64,000 nt of DNA from Phoronis australis (lineage: Eukaryota; Phoronida; Phoronidae): NCBI GenBank assembly GCA_002633005.1, contig NMRA01000207.1, positions 519,470 through 583,469 of the forward strand, read 5' to 3'. Position numbers and translations under genes: made by a program. Each line of letters starts with the position of its first letter. Position 1 is the first letter of the stretch. Positions 11,717 to 23,650 of this stretch are shown one piece after another. The notes beneath the pieces are model-generated. The model made no database searches. It worked only from the letters and a program-made list of their open reading frames with translations, and was not told the origin of the DNA.

Positions 11717-12056
11717 CAGCGGCGTATCTAGGATATCATAAGGGGGGGCTGACATTTTGTCTCGGGGAATTGCGCGAAACATGACTGTGTGGGCGGGCTG
11801 AGCCTAAAAAATAGATTGGCTCGAATCTCTGGTCATGTAGGCGACTAAAAAAACGGGAAACTGAATGCCGTTGACGGGCTCACAAACGGCTCTGAGCCTG
11901 CCTTCCCCCCACACACACAATCTAAAAATACCCACATTGTTAAATCTTGCATGTTGATTACTGGGAGTTAGTTAATAAAGTCAATATTTCCTCATGCTCT
12001 TACTGTTTTATTTTTTCCTGCAGCCTGTGCCCCCCTCCCCCCCAAATCTGCCTATG
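11717..12056. mobile_element. MITE-like element with CAGYGGCGKATCTAGG end
   Basis: The left end CAGCGGCGTATCTAGG is followed by a G run. The right side has C runs followed by AAATCTGCCTATG. The same terminal design recurs at 13453 (CAGTGGCGGATCTAGG), 40410-40530 and 53946-54107, indicating a dispersed small-transposon family. There is no coding capacity. Confidence 0.55.
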
Positions 12057-13324
12057 TGCTACAGCGACATCTTTTTGAATCCTGTTGCAGCGACATCTTT
12101 TGGTTTTAGCTTTTTGCTCATTGTGCAGTGCAGTTGTACACAGGATGGGTGTACGGGAACGGTCCTCGACAGATTCAAGCGTGCTCAGGTGTACAGTAAA
12201 GCCGGGTTGCAAAGAATTTTCGTATTCTGCAACCTTACCACGCATGCAAATCTCTTATCATGCTCTCAACACTTTTACCATGGAACCAGAACTCCAACCA
12301 CAAACAGGCACTCTTACCACGGACAATTTCCTATTCAAAAGACAGAAACGAGCGACCCAATTTCTAGTGAACGACATCCTCTGACGATCAATTATCACTC
12401 CCTCATTCGTCCGTGGTATGAGTGCCTGTGCGTGGACAGTGCATTACTTCACGAGACCTTGCGCATGCCCCTCAGCATTACAATTAGACGCATGAACTCG
12501 TACGCCTATATTCAAATTAATGTGTTTCCTTCGCAAAGGAATTTTATGGTAAAATAAAATATTTTTGCAAATGCCATCTTGATAGAGTACATTTCCGGTG
12601 TGAAAAATGAGATACTATCCGATTCATAATGTACGTGGTTCTCGTTCTCGAATTGCCTACTGCTGTTGAGCGTAAATTTGCGTATTTTCATTTTGTCTTC
12701 GTGAAACATTCCGTCACCGTATTCTACTGACACAACTTACGCTGTTGTGACAATTCAGTTGGGCCGTTGTACAGGCCGGTATGGTCATACGCAAAAGTTT
12801 TTATGGAAATTTGGACAAATTGTGACGACTTGTTCCCACAGCGCTAAAAATTGTCATTTTTGAGGTCGTGGAAATTTACGACGTGGCAATGTGAGCATGC
12901 GCAACGCGCTCCTCTGTGTCGTCGAACTCTATACATGGGATCTTCAACAAGGCACGTTTGTCATCTGGCGCTGAGTTGAAAACGACATAGACTAGAAGTG
13001 TCCTGACGGATTGCGGTGGACAATGGTGCATAGTACGCGCGACGACAGCGAGGGAGGGGTCCTCTTTAATTGGAGCCCGTTATGCACGTGGAACGGCTCG
13101 CCCTCGATACATTAATCAGCTCCTCGAGAAGTGAGTCCATAGTATACCTTGCCAGATTTCGGTCCTGATTGAGGTGACGGTCTTGCTTTGCAACGCGGCG
13201 TCGTGTATTTGCTAAACAAGTTGGCGGAATACCTGGGGTCACAAGCTGTAAGCATAAATTACGATAGTATTTTCAAGTGCGAGAATCTTGTCGACAGCAT
13301 CGCCATAGTACGGTTACGCCGCAA
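12057..13324. other. Non-coding stretch, no recognisable gene
   Basis: A 187-codon open frame at 11994-12557 and a signal-peptide-like frame at 12085-12384 (no ATG) have no recognisable family and overlap the end of the MITE-like element. I see nothing else that I can support. Confidence 0.5.
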
Positions 13325-13425
13325 CCAACGATAAGTAAGTTGTCATCAAATAATATATCTAGTCTTTGGTATAGGTCTTCAGGTTCATTCGGATTTAATT
13401 TATGATTCTCAGATTGAAGCCGAAT
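13325..13425 (-). pseudogene. Gag fragment of a Gypsy-like retrotransposon
   Basis: The minus-strand translation contains LNPNEPEDLYQRLDILFDDN. It parallels the plus-strand gag fragment at 21171-21521 ([15 protein letters not shown]), so both come from the same retroelement group. Only about 30 residues are recognisable. The fragment lies just before the MITE-like end and the assembly gap. Confidence 0.5.
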
Positions 13426-13452
13426 ATGGCGAATTTTTGTTTGCAAAATGTC

Positions 13453-13547
13453 CAGTGGCGGATCTAGGATATCACAAGGGGGGGGCCCAACATTTTGTCC
13501 GGCTGTAAACATTTGCGCAAACTGAACCACGATTGTAGATGCGCATA
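13453..13547. mobile_element. Left end of MITE-like element running into the gap
   Basis: CAGTGGCGGATCTAGGATAT and a G run, closely matching 11717-11760 (both continue ...ACATTTTGTC). The element then enters the N gap. Confidence 0.55.
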
Positions 13548-14490
13548 NNNNNNNNNNNNNNNNNNNNNNNNNNNNNNNNNNNNNNNNNNNNNNNNNNNNN
13601 NNNNNNNNNNNNNNNNNNNNNNNNNNNNNNNNNNNNNNNNNNNNNNNNNNNNNNNNNNNNNNNNNNNNNNNNNNNNNNNNNNNNNNNNNNNNNNNNNNNN
13701 NNNNNNNNNNNNNNNNNNNNNNNNNNNNNNNNNNNNNNNNNNNNNNNNNNNNNNNNNNNNNNNNNNNNNNNNNNNNNNNNNNNNNNNNNNNNNNNNNNNN
13801 NNNNNNNNNNNNNNNNNNNNNNNNNNNNNNNNNNNNNNNNNNNNNNNNNNNNNNNNNNNNNNNNNNNNNNNNNNNNNNNNNNNNNNNNNNNNNNNNNNNN
13901 NNNNNNNNNNNNNNNNNNNNNNNNNNNNNNNNNNNNNNNNNNNNNNNNNNNNNNNNNNNNNNNNNNNNNNNNNNNNNNNNNNNNNNNNNNNNNNNNNNNN
14001 NNNNNNNNNNNNNNNNNNNNNNNNNNNNNNNNNNNNNNNNNNNNNNNNNNNNNNNNNNNNNNNNNNNNNNNNNNNNNNNNNNNNNNNNNNNNNNNNNNNN
14101 NNNNNNNNNNNNNNNNNNNNNNNNNNNNNNNNNNNNNNNNNNNNNNNNNNNNNNNNNNNNNNNNNNNNNNNNNNNNNNNNNNNNNNNNNNNNNNNNNNNN
14201 NNNNNNNNNNNNNNNNNNNNNNNNNNNNNNNNNNNNNNNNNNNNNNNNNNNNNNNNNNNNNNNNNNNNNNNNNNNNNNNNNNNNNNNNNNNNNNNNNNNN
14301 NNNNNNNNNNNNNNNNNNNNNNNNNNNNNNNNNNNNNNNNNNNNNNNNNNNNNNNNNNNNNNNNNNNNNNNNNNNNNNNNNNNNNNNNNNNNNNNNNNNN
14401 NNNNNNNNNNNNNNNNNNNNNNNNNNNNNNNNNNNNNNNNNNNNNNNNNNNNNNNNNNNNNNNNNNNNNNNNNNNNNNNNNNNNNNNNNN
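13548..14490. other. Assembly gap (943 N)
   Basis: Unsequenced. Long open frames spanning it are artefacts of the Ns. Confidence 1.
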
Positions 14491-15404
14491 CTCGTTGTAC
14501 CTAACAATAATTTGTTTCCGAGTACTTCGGGCATGGTTTAAAATTGAAAGGGGTCATTACAAGTTGAATTTATGAGAATTGTATTGTTGCATTGCGAACT
14601 GAAAACTAGTCGATTGACGGGTAGTGCGAGACAAGGCAACGAGTAAGGACAGCTTTGATTTGCTTACGAGTAGTGACTCATGATTGGCCAGACATCTGTA
14701 CTAATATGTTTTGTCTTTCCTTTTCAACGGAATATATTTGAACTTTGGGCTACAAAATGTAGAACAACCTTTCTGGTGCTTCTCTCCAGTAGACACTGAG
14801 ACACGCGGAGAGTGAAGCGCTAACTGGTCCATAAGCGATGACCTAGTTTTCGCAGAGAACCTGGCGGATGACCTAGTTTACGAATTGCTGGTAATGTAGC
14901 CTGACTGGGCTGTGCTGTTAAAAATAAAAGTTAAGTGATAACATATTTGAACATAAACCAATAGTATTTCTGAAATCTTCGTCAAATGGTGATCATGTTT
15001 AGTTTTTGAATCGCCAAAATCGCCCAACTGCAACCGAAGTTACGACAATCTATTCTTTCCGTATGTACACTAATTCACTCTGAGTTTGACTGTTCACATG
15101 TGGTCTGTAATAATCCTGGTAGATAATTGGCCCGCTTGTTGTCATAACAGACAAAAGAGTGTGCTTGGCAGTTAAGAAAGAAGCTAGATGTTATCACACG
15201 CTCAGAACCCCCTTCGTCTGGTAAAGTCACAAAACTGGAAAACGCTGTCATAAAGTAGCAGCGGCGGTTTATTTAGCAAAGTGACGTCTTTGACGAAAAA
15301 CGGCGCAAACTGGTGGTCGCAGTACCGAGAAGTGAGTGAGACGATGTACAATACATTTTGCCGACAGTCTTTAGATGAAGTGACAGTCCATGGGCAGCGC
15401 ACCA
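14491..15404. other. Non-coding stretch with a dispersed repeat
   Basis: No gene is recognised. 14947-15038 is nearly identical to 41046-41142, a dispersed repeat of about 95 bp (TTTGAACATAAACCAATAG ... AAATCGCCCAACTGCAACCG). Confidence 0.6.
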
Positions 15405-15512
15405 TAGGGGACTGGGGGGCTATAGCCCCATGGATATGAGCGGCGCACCGGTAGGAGGCTTAGGGGCTATAGCCCCCCACTTATTTCAGTGCTGCGCCGC
15501 CCATGAAGTTAG
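15405..15512. repeat. Palindromic GCACC...GGGGCTATAGCCCC element
   Basis: It contains two GGGGCTATAGCCCC palindromes (near 15417 and 15464) and GCGCACC/GCGCCGCCCATG blocks. A related element lies at 63206-63345. It is probably a small foldback or MITE family. Confidence 0.55.
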
Positions 15513-15604
15513 CGCCCACTGCTTCGGAGTTCGGGTCCTACAAATTTTGCTGCCACCACGCAACAAAATGCGTAAACTAAACAATGTGTCGATAGTTTAG
15601 GGGG

Positions 15605-15610
15605 TTTATT
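15605..15610 (-). terminator. Polyadenylation signal for the 15724-16848 GPCR
   Basis: TTTATT on the plus strand reads AATAAA on the minus strand, about 114 bp past the stop codon. Confidence 0.4.
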
Positions 15611-15723
15611 ACGCTGACGACCACACTAAAAACCAAGTCTCACAATCACTTAAGAATAGACTGGTCCTTCCACGCGCATCTTTATGTAATGTGTAGACAT
15701 GTTCATGGATGGCTGTTCTGTCT

Positions 15724-16848
15724 TCAGTTCAGCTCCAAGTTAACGTCGTAATCGTAACTTTTGCACCGTGGGAAACTAATTGATACGGTAGATGGCGTGG
15801 ACGAGCCCATTTTTTCAGGAGGATCTGATGACGCCGCGACACGTCTGTCAGACGCACGAGGTTGCCTTCCCAAACAGGTCAAGCAAACGTTACGCAAGAT
15901 GCCTAGCATATCTCGTGCCTCTTCTCTGAAAACAGATCCTGCCAACATATATAAGTAAAAATTTGCGGCGTGGTTTATATGAACCGTGCTAGGTATAATG
16001 ATTAGAAATATTTCCTCTTCGATTGTTCTTTTGCATGTAGCACAGTCTGGATAAAACATGTACTTTACTATGTTTGGTAAGCTAAACGCCAGGAAGAAGA
16101 AAGATACCGTCGCCAAGAGGCGCGTTGCCAACTTGCTCTGCCTGGAGTAAATCGCACTTTTGCTGTGTGCAATAGCCCTTTTTTCTCGTTTCTTCATAAT
16201 GATAAGTATAATGATGTTGCACGCGCTGACCACGAGGAATGGAAGGGCGCAGTAGAAGACGATTCGAATGACACTGTTGACTGGGTGAAAGTTTTCCACG
16301 AATCCCGGGCCCATCATGCAGGTACCGTTGATAGGCTGGTACGCAACAAATGAGTACGACGAATACAAAAATGCTACCAGAAACAACAGTGAAACGGTGA
16401 CAGAGCTTCGCCATAGAGTGCACAATTGTTTTACTTTGAACGGATGGCGGACTGCAAGCACACGGTCGATAGACAAGGCAGTCAGGATCCACGCGGATGC
16501 CATTTGCCCTCCGTGTGAAATGAAATAAGTCAAACTGCAACCAAAATCAGTGCTCGTGGCGAGTTTGGTTACGTTGGCGTAAATCTCGATGTAAAAGAAT
16601 GACGATACCATAACTAGAGTGTCGGCAACAGCGAGACCGATGAAATAGACGCTGGAAGGCATCTTTCGGCGGTTTAACTGGATACTGAACACAGTAAGAG
16701 CAACTAAATTTCCAATAAGTCCGAAGATGGGGACTATTATTCTCTCGTATTTCCCTATTTGTCTCCATGTTCGAAGGGTTGCATGTTCGGCTGAACTAGG
16801 AGAGGTCTCTTGTACTTCTAACGCATCTGTGTTATTTAGTTCCCTCAT
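15724..16848 (-). CDS. Intronless class A (rhodopsin-like) GPCR, peptide-receptor type, 374 aa
   Basis: A single-exon seven-transmembrane receptor for an unknown, probably peptide, ligand. Visible landmarks: GN pair of TM1 at 46-47; LAVAD with D2.50 at residue 76; disulfide Cys104 (top of TM3) and Cys177 (ECL2); DRV at 128-130 in place of DRY; TM6 FSLP at 255-258; NFYLY at 296-300 in place of NPxxY. N-glycosylation sequons are at N5, N92 and N174, and the Cys/Arg-rich tail begins around 320. The ATG at 16846-16848 is chosen because MRELNNT matches MELNNT of the two paralogues; the open frame runs nine bases further to a GTG. It is homologous throughout to the genes at 32701-33885 and 44328-45512. 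The NF-LY form of TM7 recalls invertebrate FMRFamide/sex-peptide-type receptors, but the ligand cannot be told. Confidence 0.93.
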   Translation of the reverse strand: MRELNNTDALEVQETSPSSAEHATLRTWRQIGKYERIIVPIFGLIGNLVALTVFSIQLNRRKMPSSVYFIGLAVADTLVMVSSFFYIEIYANVTKLATSTDFGCSLTYFISHGGQMASAWILTALSIDRVLAVRHPFKVKQLCTLWRSSVTVSLLFLVAFLYSSYSFVAYQPINGTCMMGPGFVENFHPVNSVIRIVFYCALPFLVVSACNIIILIIMKKREKRAIAHSKSAIYSRQSKLATRLLATVSFFFLAFSLPNIVKYMFYPDCATCKRTIEEEIFLIIIPSTVHINHAANFYLYMLAGSVFREEARDMLGILRNVCLTCLGRQPRASDRRVAASSDPPEKMGSSTPSTVSISFPRCKSYDYDVNLELN

Positions 16849-16900
16849 GATTAACACAGTGGCGTGTTATATTCTGTCTTAGCCAATCTTTCTCAAGCAT

Positions 16901-16906
16901 TATATA
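16901..16906 (-). promoter_or_regulatory. TATA-like box upstream of the GPCR
   Basis: TGTATATA on the minus strand, about 53 bp before the ATG, is a plausible core promoter that would leave a short 5' UTR. No other support. Confidence 0.25.
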
Positions 16907-16912
16907 CATCTC

Positions 16913-17322
16913 CAGGATTATTTTGCGGAAAGTCAGCATTTTTTACAACGATTTCGTAATCGCCTATTATCATTACGGGTATTAAATACTTTCTCGTCTT
17001 GATGGGTGCGCACTTATGACCTAGGTTGGGCTCAAAAAAAAACTTCAAAGCTTATCTGCTGGATAAAATTGATTAATGCCGATGTCAAAATAATGGCCAA
17101 CAACACGGCGCGTGCTGCCATGAGGTGAATTGGCCAGTTTCAGTGACTTGCCTCATATACATTTGGTAATCCAGACACCGTTACACTGCCTATTGAAACG
17201 GCCTATCGTGTCATCGGTAGTAATGTCGATTAAAGGGCAAACTTTATTGCGGGTACTACTTTCTTGAAAACAGTGCCTATAATTAAGCCCTAAATTGATC
17301 TGTGGATTAGAGTATCGTATAT
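16913..17322. other. Intergenic, nothing recognised
   Basis: Short spacer between the GPCR promoter region and the LINE 3' end; no gene or repeat was identified. Confidence 0.5.
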
Positions 17323-19060
17323 GTTTTTTAATGTTTATTAAGAAGTCTTCAGTACAATGAATAAACATTGCCCAGAACGCGCCACGAGTCATTGTATCTG
17401 GGTTAAATAAATGCAAAGAAATCTACGTACAATTATAATATACACAAATACATAAATTAAAAAAACTGATGTTAAGATTACAATGACATATGATCACGAA
17501 TGTAAATAAATCCTTTTCAAACACAATAAGTTATTTTACATGTATACAATTCTATCCACTCACATAAAGTGATTAAATATTAAAAAGAAATTTTGATACT
17601 ATTTCGAATAAAACCTGATTTTCATTTGGGTTGAGTTCTTGACATCCATATGGAAAAAATTTAATTTGTTGTACATTTGAGGAATATCAGAATATTTTTT
17701 GTAAACATTGGGGTATTGTTCGAGTGTTTGGAAATGCTGTAGCCTCTGCTCCTCGCATACCTCATTAACAAAGAAAATATGAGCATTTGCCTTAGTGTCT
17801 CCACGGGAACACAGAGGTTTAAATTTCTCGTTGTTTAGGAATAGACCGCATCTAGATCTGTATAGGATTATTATGTCATGGGTGCGAGGCAGTTGGAATG
17901 ATGTCAATGGGACTGGCAAGTCTTGAGTAGTGGTATGCAGTTTAAAGTCGAGAGTGACGATTGAAGTGCTTTCTTTTATTTTGGATGATGAAGGAATCTG
18001 AGTTGTCAGTGCAAGTTGATATAGTAGATCTCCTGAAGGCTTGGCTGAGGGAAGATGGTATAGTGTATATATTACTTTGCCGCAGTCCTGGTCTTGTGTT
18101 AAGTCTTTTGTGGGAGTCAAAGAGGGTTTTGTTTGAATAATTGTTTATGTTATTTAAGACTTTGAATGTATACATGGACAGGTGGAGTTGCTAGCTTGCT
18201 CCAGTTGAGAATCTTGGTTGTGTCGGATCCTTTTGTAATTTAAGAAGTATACCAGCGTTTGCCGATTGGTAGATTATGCCACAGTAATCTAGATGTGGAA
18301 GTACAAAAGACTTGAATAGAGTTTCAAGATGCATGGAGTTGAGATGACGAGAGACAATTCGAATTGGATTGATTAATTTCGGTACTTTACGAACGAGTTC
18401 GCGACAATGAGGAGTAAATGTAAGCTTATGGTCTAGTTTGGGAGTTTATTGGGATTAACTTCCCCATTGAGTGATAATTCCAGCATTGGATTTGTTTGGA
18501 AACGAGTATTATTAGACTTAGAGAATATTAGGTCAACACTTTTTCAGGTTTAAATTTCATCTTCCATTTGTAAGACCAGTCATAGAGTTTGTTTAGGTCA
18601 GTTTGTAATTGTTAGGAGTCATGGGGATTCTCTTTTGAGAATGGGTAGAAAATTGCAGTGTCATCAACATTTAAGAATGTTTTAGAGTTTGTTATGTCTG
18701 GAAAAAAAAGCATTTACGAAACCTGGTGTTGATGAGGATGTTAAGACACCCTCAATTCGGACTCTCTAAGTTCGACATTCCAGGTATGATTTTAAAAGTA
18801 AGAGAATGGGCTGCCTGAGAAACCGTAAGATTGTAATTTATGTATAGAAGCCTGATGCACGTTGTACCCTTGCTCAAACTGGAGGTGGATTTCATGTACA
18901 ATTTCTGTAAGTTGGGACACAGTGCTGTTACCGAGCATGAATCTAAATTGGCGACGATAGATGAGGTTTTGTAAAGAGAGGTGATCAAAAATAGGTTGAG
19001 AAATTATTTTTCTAATATTTTGGATAAGGTGTTAAAGTCCTTCTCTCACGCGTTGTTAAC
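17323..19060 (-). mobile_element. APE-type LINE, 3' half (reverse transcriptase and C-terminal part), degenerate
   Basis: Read on the minus strand from 19060 downwards: an RT entry block (HLIQNIRKIISQPIFDHLSL, then LIYRRQFRFMLGNSTVSQL, the QFGF region); a catalytic block LNVDDTAIFYP at about 18660, where DD is kept but the usual Y/F-A is N-V; a thumb-region block FVLPHLDYCGIIYQS at about 18265-18310; a C-terminal segment open from 18120 to 17599; and a 3' end with TAATAAACATTAAAAAA at 17340-17324. Frameshifts and stops inactivate it. Its 3' end is homologous to plus-strand fragments at 35838-36283 and 49842-50283. The upstream half (endonuclease) is missing here, but a complementary half lies at 24380-25707 in the same orientation. 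Confidence 0.85.
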
Positions 19061-21149
19061 CCTTATTACATGGTTAGAAGATGTTATAAGGATCCAAGAA
19101 GTACCTACCCCATAACTAATACACAATCCGTACTCGAAAACAGTTTAAATGAACGCGCCACTCACGATTCGCACCCGAAGAACCACCGCCATTTTGAACT
19201 TGCCGCGAACCCGAAAGTACAATTCATTCAGGAACCCAGGCCGAGAAAACGCCGTCAGTGCGACTGGAGCAGTGCCTGTACTGTTACCAGCCAGCAAACG
19301 GGGATAAAATAATCGACAGCGCGCCTTAATTTTTATAAAATCAAACTACGGACAATTTTATCGAATTTGCTGAAGAAATGTGGCGAATAAATTTTGACAG
19401 AAATTATTTTGCCAGACTCGGGACCGCAGCCTATCGGACCCGGTGCGGATCGAGACCAGACACTGGCGAATGGTAAATGCATGTGGTTGCAAGCTGTTTT
19501 GTCGAAGTAAAATGGTCAAATGATAAATGCTGCATATATTCAAGGGTAGTTTCAGACACTTGCATGAAATTACGGGCTGGTTAGTCCTGTGTCACACTGC
19601 CCCGGCAGACCTTAGTTAGCCTCAGTTACCAACTACCAGTGAAGACTATAGTCAAAATACAGCTTGTTAGTAGGCCTATACAGCTTTGAGCCAAGACTAC
19701 CCTTAGGCCTAACTGGTCGCTGGCCACAAACACAAAAAACACGAAAATTGAACAAAGTTTCTTTTTTGTAGCAACGTTTGTCAAAATGTATCAATGTTAA
19801 ACCTTCACAAATTATGTAAGTAGCCGATTGAACATGCCTTTTAGTTCAGCAAAAGTCGACATTGTAGGTGCCGCCAGAAATGAGACGAAGTCCAACGGGA
19901 ATTGTGAGCACATTTATCACTTAATGAGTAACAACTGCGAGGCTGAAATTTGGTGAACACTGCTAAATCGTGCAGAATAGTAAGTAAAGTTATGTCTAAC
20001 TAAATTTCACCGTAATTTGTTGGCGAAAACAATTTACACAAAGTTTTAAACTCGTAACTCATCCCGCTGTCCTCCAATATGGCCGACGCGATCCAAACAA
20101 AGTGACCCAAATTTCGCCACAAAACTTGCAATAACTTTACAGTGCTTGCCCCGATTTTGATACTTTTTCGATTTTTACTGAGTAGAATGTACTACCTTTC
20201 CGATGATAGCAAAGTACTTTTTCAAAACGAGGAAAAAAATAAAACCGAAAAAAATTGGTTCGACCCATATTGGTTCCTAGGTTCGACCGGCCTACGTAAG
20301 GAACTAAACACCAATGCTATTTTAACATACTAAGTACGCGTAACATTCCAAAAAAATCAACGACCACTAACTACAAACTATAAATACACTACATATGCAA
20401 ACGAATCACGATATATTACTAATAAAACAAAATAATGAAGACTTTTCGAGCAAGCCATAGCACATTCAGTTACAAGGAAAAAATGGCGGCGTTCATGACA
20501 AGTTCCTGAACTGATGAGCCGGAAATGTGGGTACGGAAATAACCGATGACAACCGGTAATCATACGCTCAGAGAGAAGGGTCAAATACTGTTAAAAATCG
20601 CTTTTGGCAAGAAAGGCGAAAAGAATATAAAGAAAGGGTGTCGAAAATAAGAATTTATGTAGTAAGTATTTTCGGATACTGGAACCACATGGGCAGTTTG
20701 CAAGAAGGACTTTAAGAAAAGTTTTGGAGCGATAGTTGGCAATGTCTGTTTTGAAGTTCTTTTTGCATCATTCTGTTCGTTTAGGTTTTTCCCAGGAAGC
20801 CCTATGAGCTATCCGTTTCTGTCGATTGGACTTGTTCGTCAATAACCGCTCACAAAGCTTGTTATATTTAACTTACTGTCGTGGTGGCAGCTGCTCTTAC
20901 CCACCCCAAGAGACTCTAATGCAACTGCAGTCTTCAAATAACAAGAACATTTGTTATTTGTAAGTGTAAGACGTGCGTAATTGACATTTTCAGATCCGGT
21001 ACCTTCATTCAACATGGCCGTACGCACTCCTAAACTGGTCTATAACTAAAACGGAGACCATCACCGCCTATGAGAACTGGCGGCAGAATCTTATGATATA
21101 CTCTTAGTCTAGACAAAAACTTTGGCTGTTTCTGACTTCTCAGTGGTTA
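19061..21149. other. About 2.1 kb without recognisable gene
   Basis: Only short unconserved frames. The stretch separates the LINE 3' half from the Gypsy-like fragment and may be host sequence or decayed insertions. Confidence 0.5.
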
Positions 21150-22790
21150 AAGAAAACCAATGCCAGCCCGTTGCGAGGTCTCATTGATGACAGCACCGAC
21201 GTCGATGCTGCCGAGCGACTGACCGCCGCACAAAAGAGTGCTCGACTCAAACTCATGCTCGGACAAGTGGCCAACTACTGCCCTGTAACCTCCCGGAACT
21301 CGATAGTCAAGAACTCGGTGTCTCTGGCTGACATCTGGCAAAAAATCAGACATCACTTTGGTTTTGCTTCGACCGTTGCGCACTTATTAGACCTTTGCAA
21401 TATCCGCCTGCAACCCGACGAGCGCCCCGAGGACCTCCACCAACGCTTGACTGCCTTTTCGAGGAATCTCCTCTCGCCTGACTGTGGCCTTTTCGCACCA
21501 TGGAGCCGCCGTAGATTATGAGGAGGACTTGACCCCGACGCTGGAAAATGTCATTGTACATATATGGCTTGGACTGGTCCACCCTGGTTTGCCACTTCTA
21601 GTCAAGCAAAAGTATGGAGCTGAGCTTCGTAACAACACGCTGACTTCGATTTAAACGAAAATATCTCTTGCACTGACTTCAATCCTGGATCAACTCCGGA
21701 CTATCGAGGACACCCGTGTGATGCGCATTGGTCCACCTCCTGGTCGCAGAAGAAAGCTTTATTCTTGCATTTTCTGCAAGACCGCCGGCCGACCATCGTC
21801 TTCCCACAACCTTGAAGATTGTAGATTCCTATCTGACAGCGATAAGCGTCGCATCACCAGATCACGCCGGGTTACGGACTTTGATGGAGATGACGCTGAT
21901 CCCGACGACGAGCCGTCCACCAAAGCTGCCGACGTCTCCTGTGGCTTTGTGTTACTTGATACCCAATCAGCTCGATGTGTCACTATCATGCAGTCTCCTG
22001 TCTTGAAAGCCTTCTTCGAGGATCACCCCGTGCAAGTCACACTAGAAACTGGTGCTACTACTAGCATGGTGCGCGAGTCTGCCGTATCTCTATACGGTAT
22101 GACTTTTTCCCCCGCTTCGCAGATGACCCGCCAGGCCGAAGGCATTACCATCCTTGAGGTTGTTGGCAAGATCCACTGCCGGCTTACACGTGGCTCTCAC
22201 AACTTTCGTCTGGATGCTTTGGTGGTTCGGCAGCTTGATGTTGACATTCTTGCTGGAAATCCCTTCATGTCCTACAATGACATTGCTGTTCGCCCCGGCC
22301 GTTATGCCCCAGATCGTAATTGCTAGTTGAGATGTAGTTCCCTACGGTTTCAGTATTCCCAAGCAGACATTACCCACCGAACGACTTACCCAGTCTTTTC
22401 TCTTGCGTTACCCGCAGCGTTCTGTCTTTCTTCCTGGCCAGTACGTACATCGAACTACCGACCCCGGATCATACCACTTGGGCACTCGAACCTAGTAGGT
22501 TGGATAACCCTCTTAATAAATCACACGACCCTAAGCTGGCTTGGCGAAGACCACTAGCGCCTTGCCTCCAGGCCCCCATACTAGACCACCATTTTCTGAT
22601 TCCATCAAACTTGACCCTGATTTACTTCCCTCTGACGACATGCGGGTCCGCTTCCAGTCCCTATACGCTGAGTTTGATGATGTATTCAGCCCTGCCGTTT
22701 CTAAGTACAATGGGCCAGGCGCTAGTGGGAAGATGGAGGTTGTTGTGAATGTTGGACCCACTCTCCCTCCGGCGTCTGTCCGGCGTCCGC
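21150..22790 (+). mobile_element. Gypsy-like LTR retrotransposon fragment (gag, zinc knuckle, protease, start of RT), degenerate
   Basis: The gag block at about 21230-21480 has [15 protein letters not shown] and [12 protein letters not shown]. Its continuation, in another frame at 21525-21650, reads DLTPTLENVIVHIWLGL then LLVKQKYGAELR, followed by a stop. The frame 21718-22326 has a Cys/His knuckle (C-x2-C ... H-x4-C) and a retropepsin-like VTLETGATTSMV in which the catalytic Asp of D-T/S-G is Glu, with ILAGNPFM downstream. 22620-22790 reads FQSLYAEFDDVFSPAV and GPTLPP, the leader of an RT domain, and is then cut off by the satellite. Frameshifts, stops, the D-to-E change and the missing RT, integrase and LTRs show it is dead. 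Confidence 0.8.
21718..22323 (+). pseudogene. Retrotransposon zinc-knuckle and aspartic-protease-like ORF fragment
   Basis: About 202 codons; 21718 is a GTG, with an ATG codon directly after it. A cysteine knuckle (CIFCKTAGRPSSSHNLEDC) is followed by an acidic linker and a retropepsin-like domain whose active-site triad reads ETG instead of DTG. It is the longest intact piece of the element at 21150-22790 and is probably inactive. Confidence 0.6.
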
Positions 22791-22898
22791 TGCTTTATCT
22801 CCAAAATCCTTTGACATACGTTCATGAAATTTGCCACATATGTTCCATTCATGAATGGAACGGCATGAGCGAACTTTCGGACGGATCCGACTACCGGT

Positions 22899-22912
22899 GT
22901 GCCCCCTAGTGG
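22899..22912 (-). promoter_or_regulatory. CTCF-like motif in satellite monomer A1
   Basis: On the minus strand CCACTAGGGGGCAC, fitting the bilaterian CTCF core CCASYAGRKGGCRS at every position. Binding is not shown. Confidence 0.4.
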
Positions 22913-23348
22913 CAATTTTAGTTTTTTAGGCTTACCTTTGTATCTTCAAAAGTCCATAACGGATTTTCATGAAATTTGGTATGTAGGCACCTATTGGTGA
23001 GATGACGCTATCCTCTCGTTTTCGGATGGATTCGACGTAGTTTGCAGTTTGCACTACCTAGTGGCCGTTTTTACTGTTTTTGAATCTGTTTTTTGCGTCC
23101 ACCCCTCTATCAACCAAACTGCTCAAAGGATGATTGTGAAAATTGGCATGTATGTTCTTACTATGAAGAGGACGGTTGACGACGATTTTCCGACGATTTC
23201 GACTACAGTGGCACCTTTCAGTGGCATTTTTTGCACCTATGCCTGTATCTCCTAAACCGTTCGCAGGATCTTTACGAAATTTAGTAAGTATATTTATATG
23301 ATGTTAACAACAAACGACGACGAATTTCGGACAGATCTGACTACTGGT

Positions 23349-23362
23349 GTGCCACCTAGTGG
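23349..23362 (-). promoter_or_regulatory. CTCF-like motif in satellite monomer A2
   Basis: On the minus strand CCACTAGGTGGCAC, fitting the CTCF core consensus throughout, in the same orientation as the other monomers. Confidence 0.4.
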
Positions 23363-23650
23363 CAATTTTATTTTTTTACGTTTACCTCCGCATCTTCAAA
23401 GGTCCTCATCGTATTTTCATAAAATTTGCCATATAGGCATCTATTAATGAGATGTCGCTATCTCTCCGTTTTCAGATGAATTCGACCTAGTTTGGGCCAC
23501 CTAATGGCCATTTTTACTGTTTTCGAGTTTTTTGGCGTCCACTAATCTATCAACCAAACCGTTTTCAGGATAATTGTGAAAATTGGCATGTATGTTTTTT
23601 CTATGAAGTGGACGGCTGATGATGATTTTCTGACGACTGCGTTAACTGGG

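Noticed and set aside
12085-12384. Frame with a signal-peptide-like start and a dibasic site
   Set aside because: The first codon is TTG, no ATG is in place, and it starts at the end of a MITE-like element; no family recognised.
11994-12557. 187-codon plus-strand open frame
   Set aside because: Starts in transposon-like C-rich DNA, no domain, no conserved relative in the window.
13464-14541. Long open frames on both strands
   Set aside because: They consist almost entirely of N; an artefact of the assembly gap.
16082-16768. Several frames overlapping the GPCR on both strands
   Set aside because: Shadows of the receptor coding sequence; none has its own family features. The same holds at 33163-33366 and 44790-44993.
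21171-21521. Gag-like frame as an independent host gene
   Set aside because: It continues in other frames with stops as part of a degenerate Gypsy-like element.
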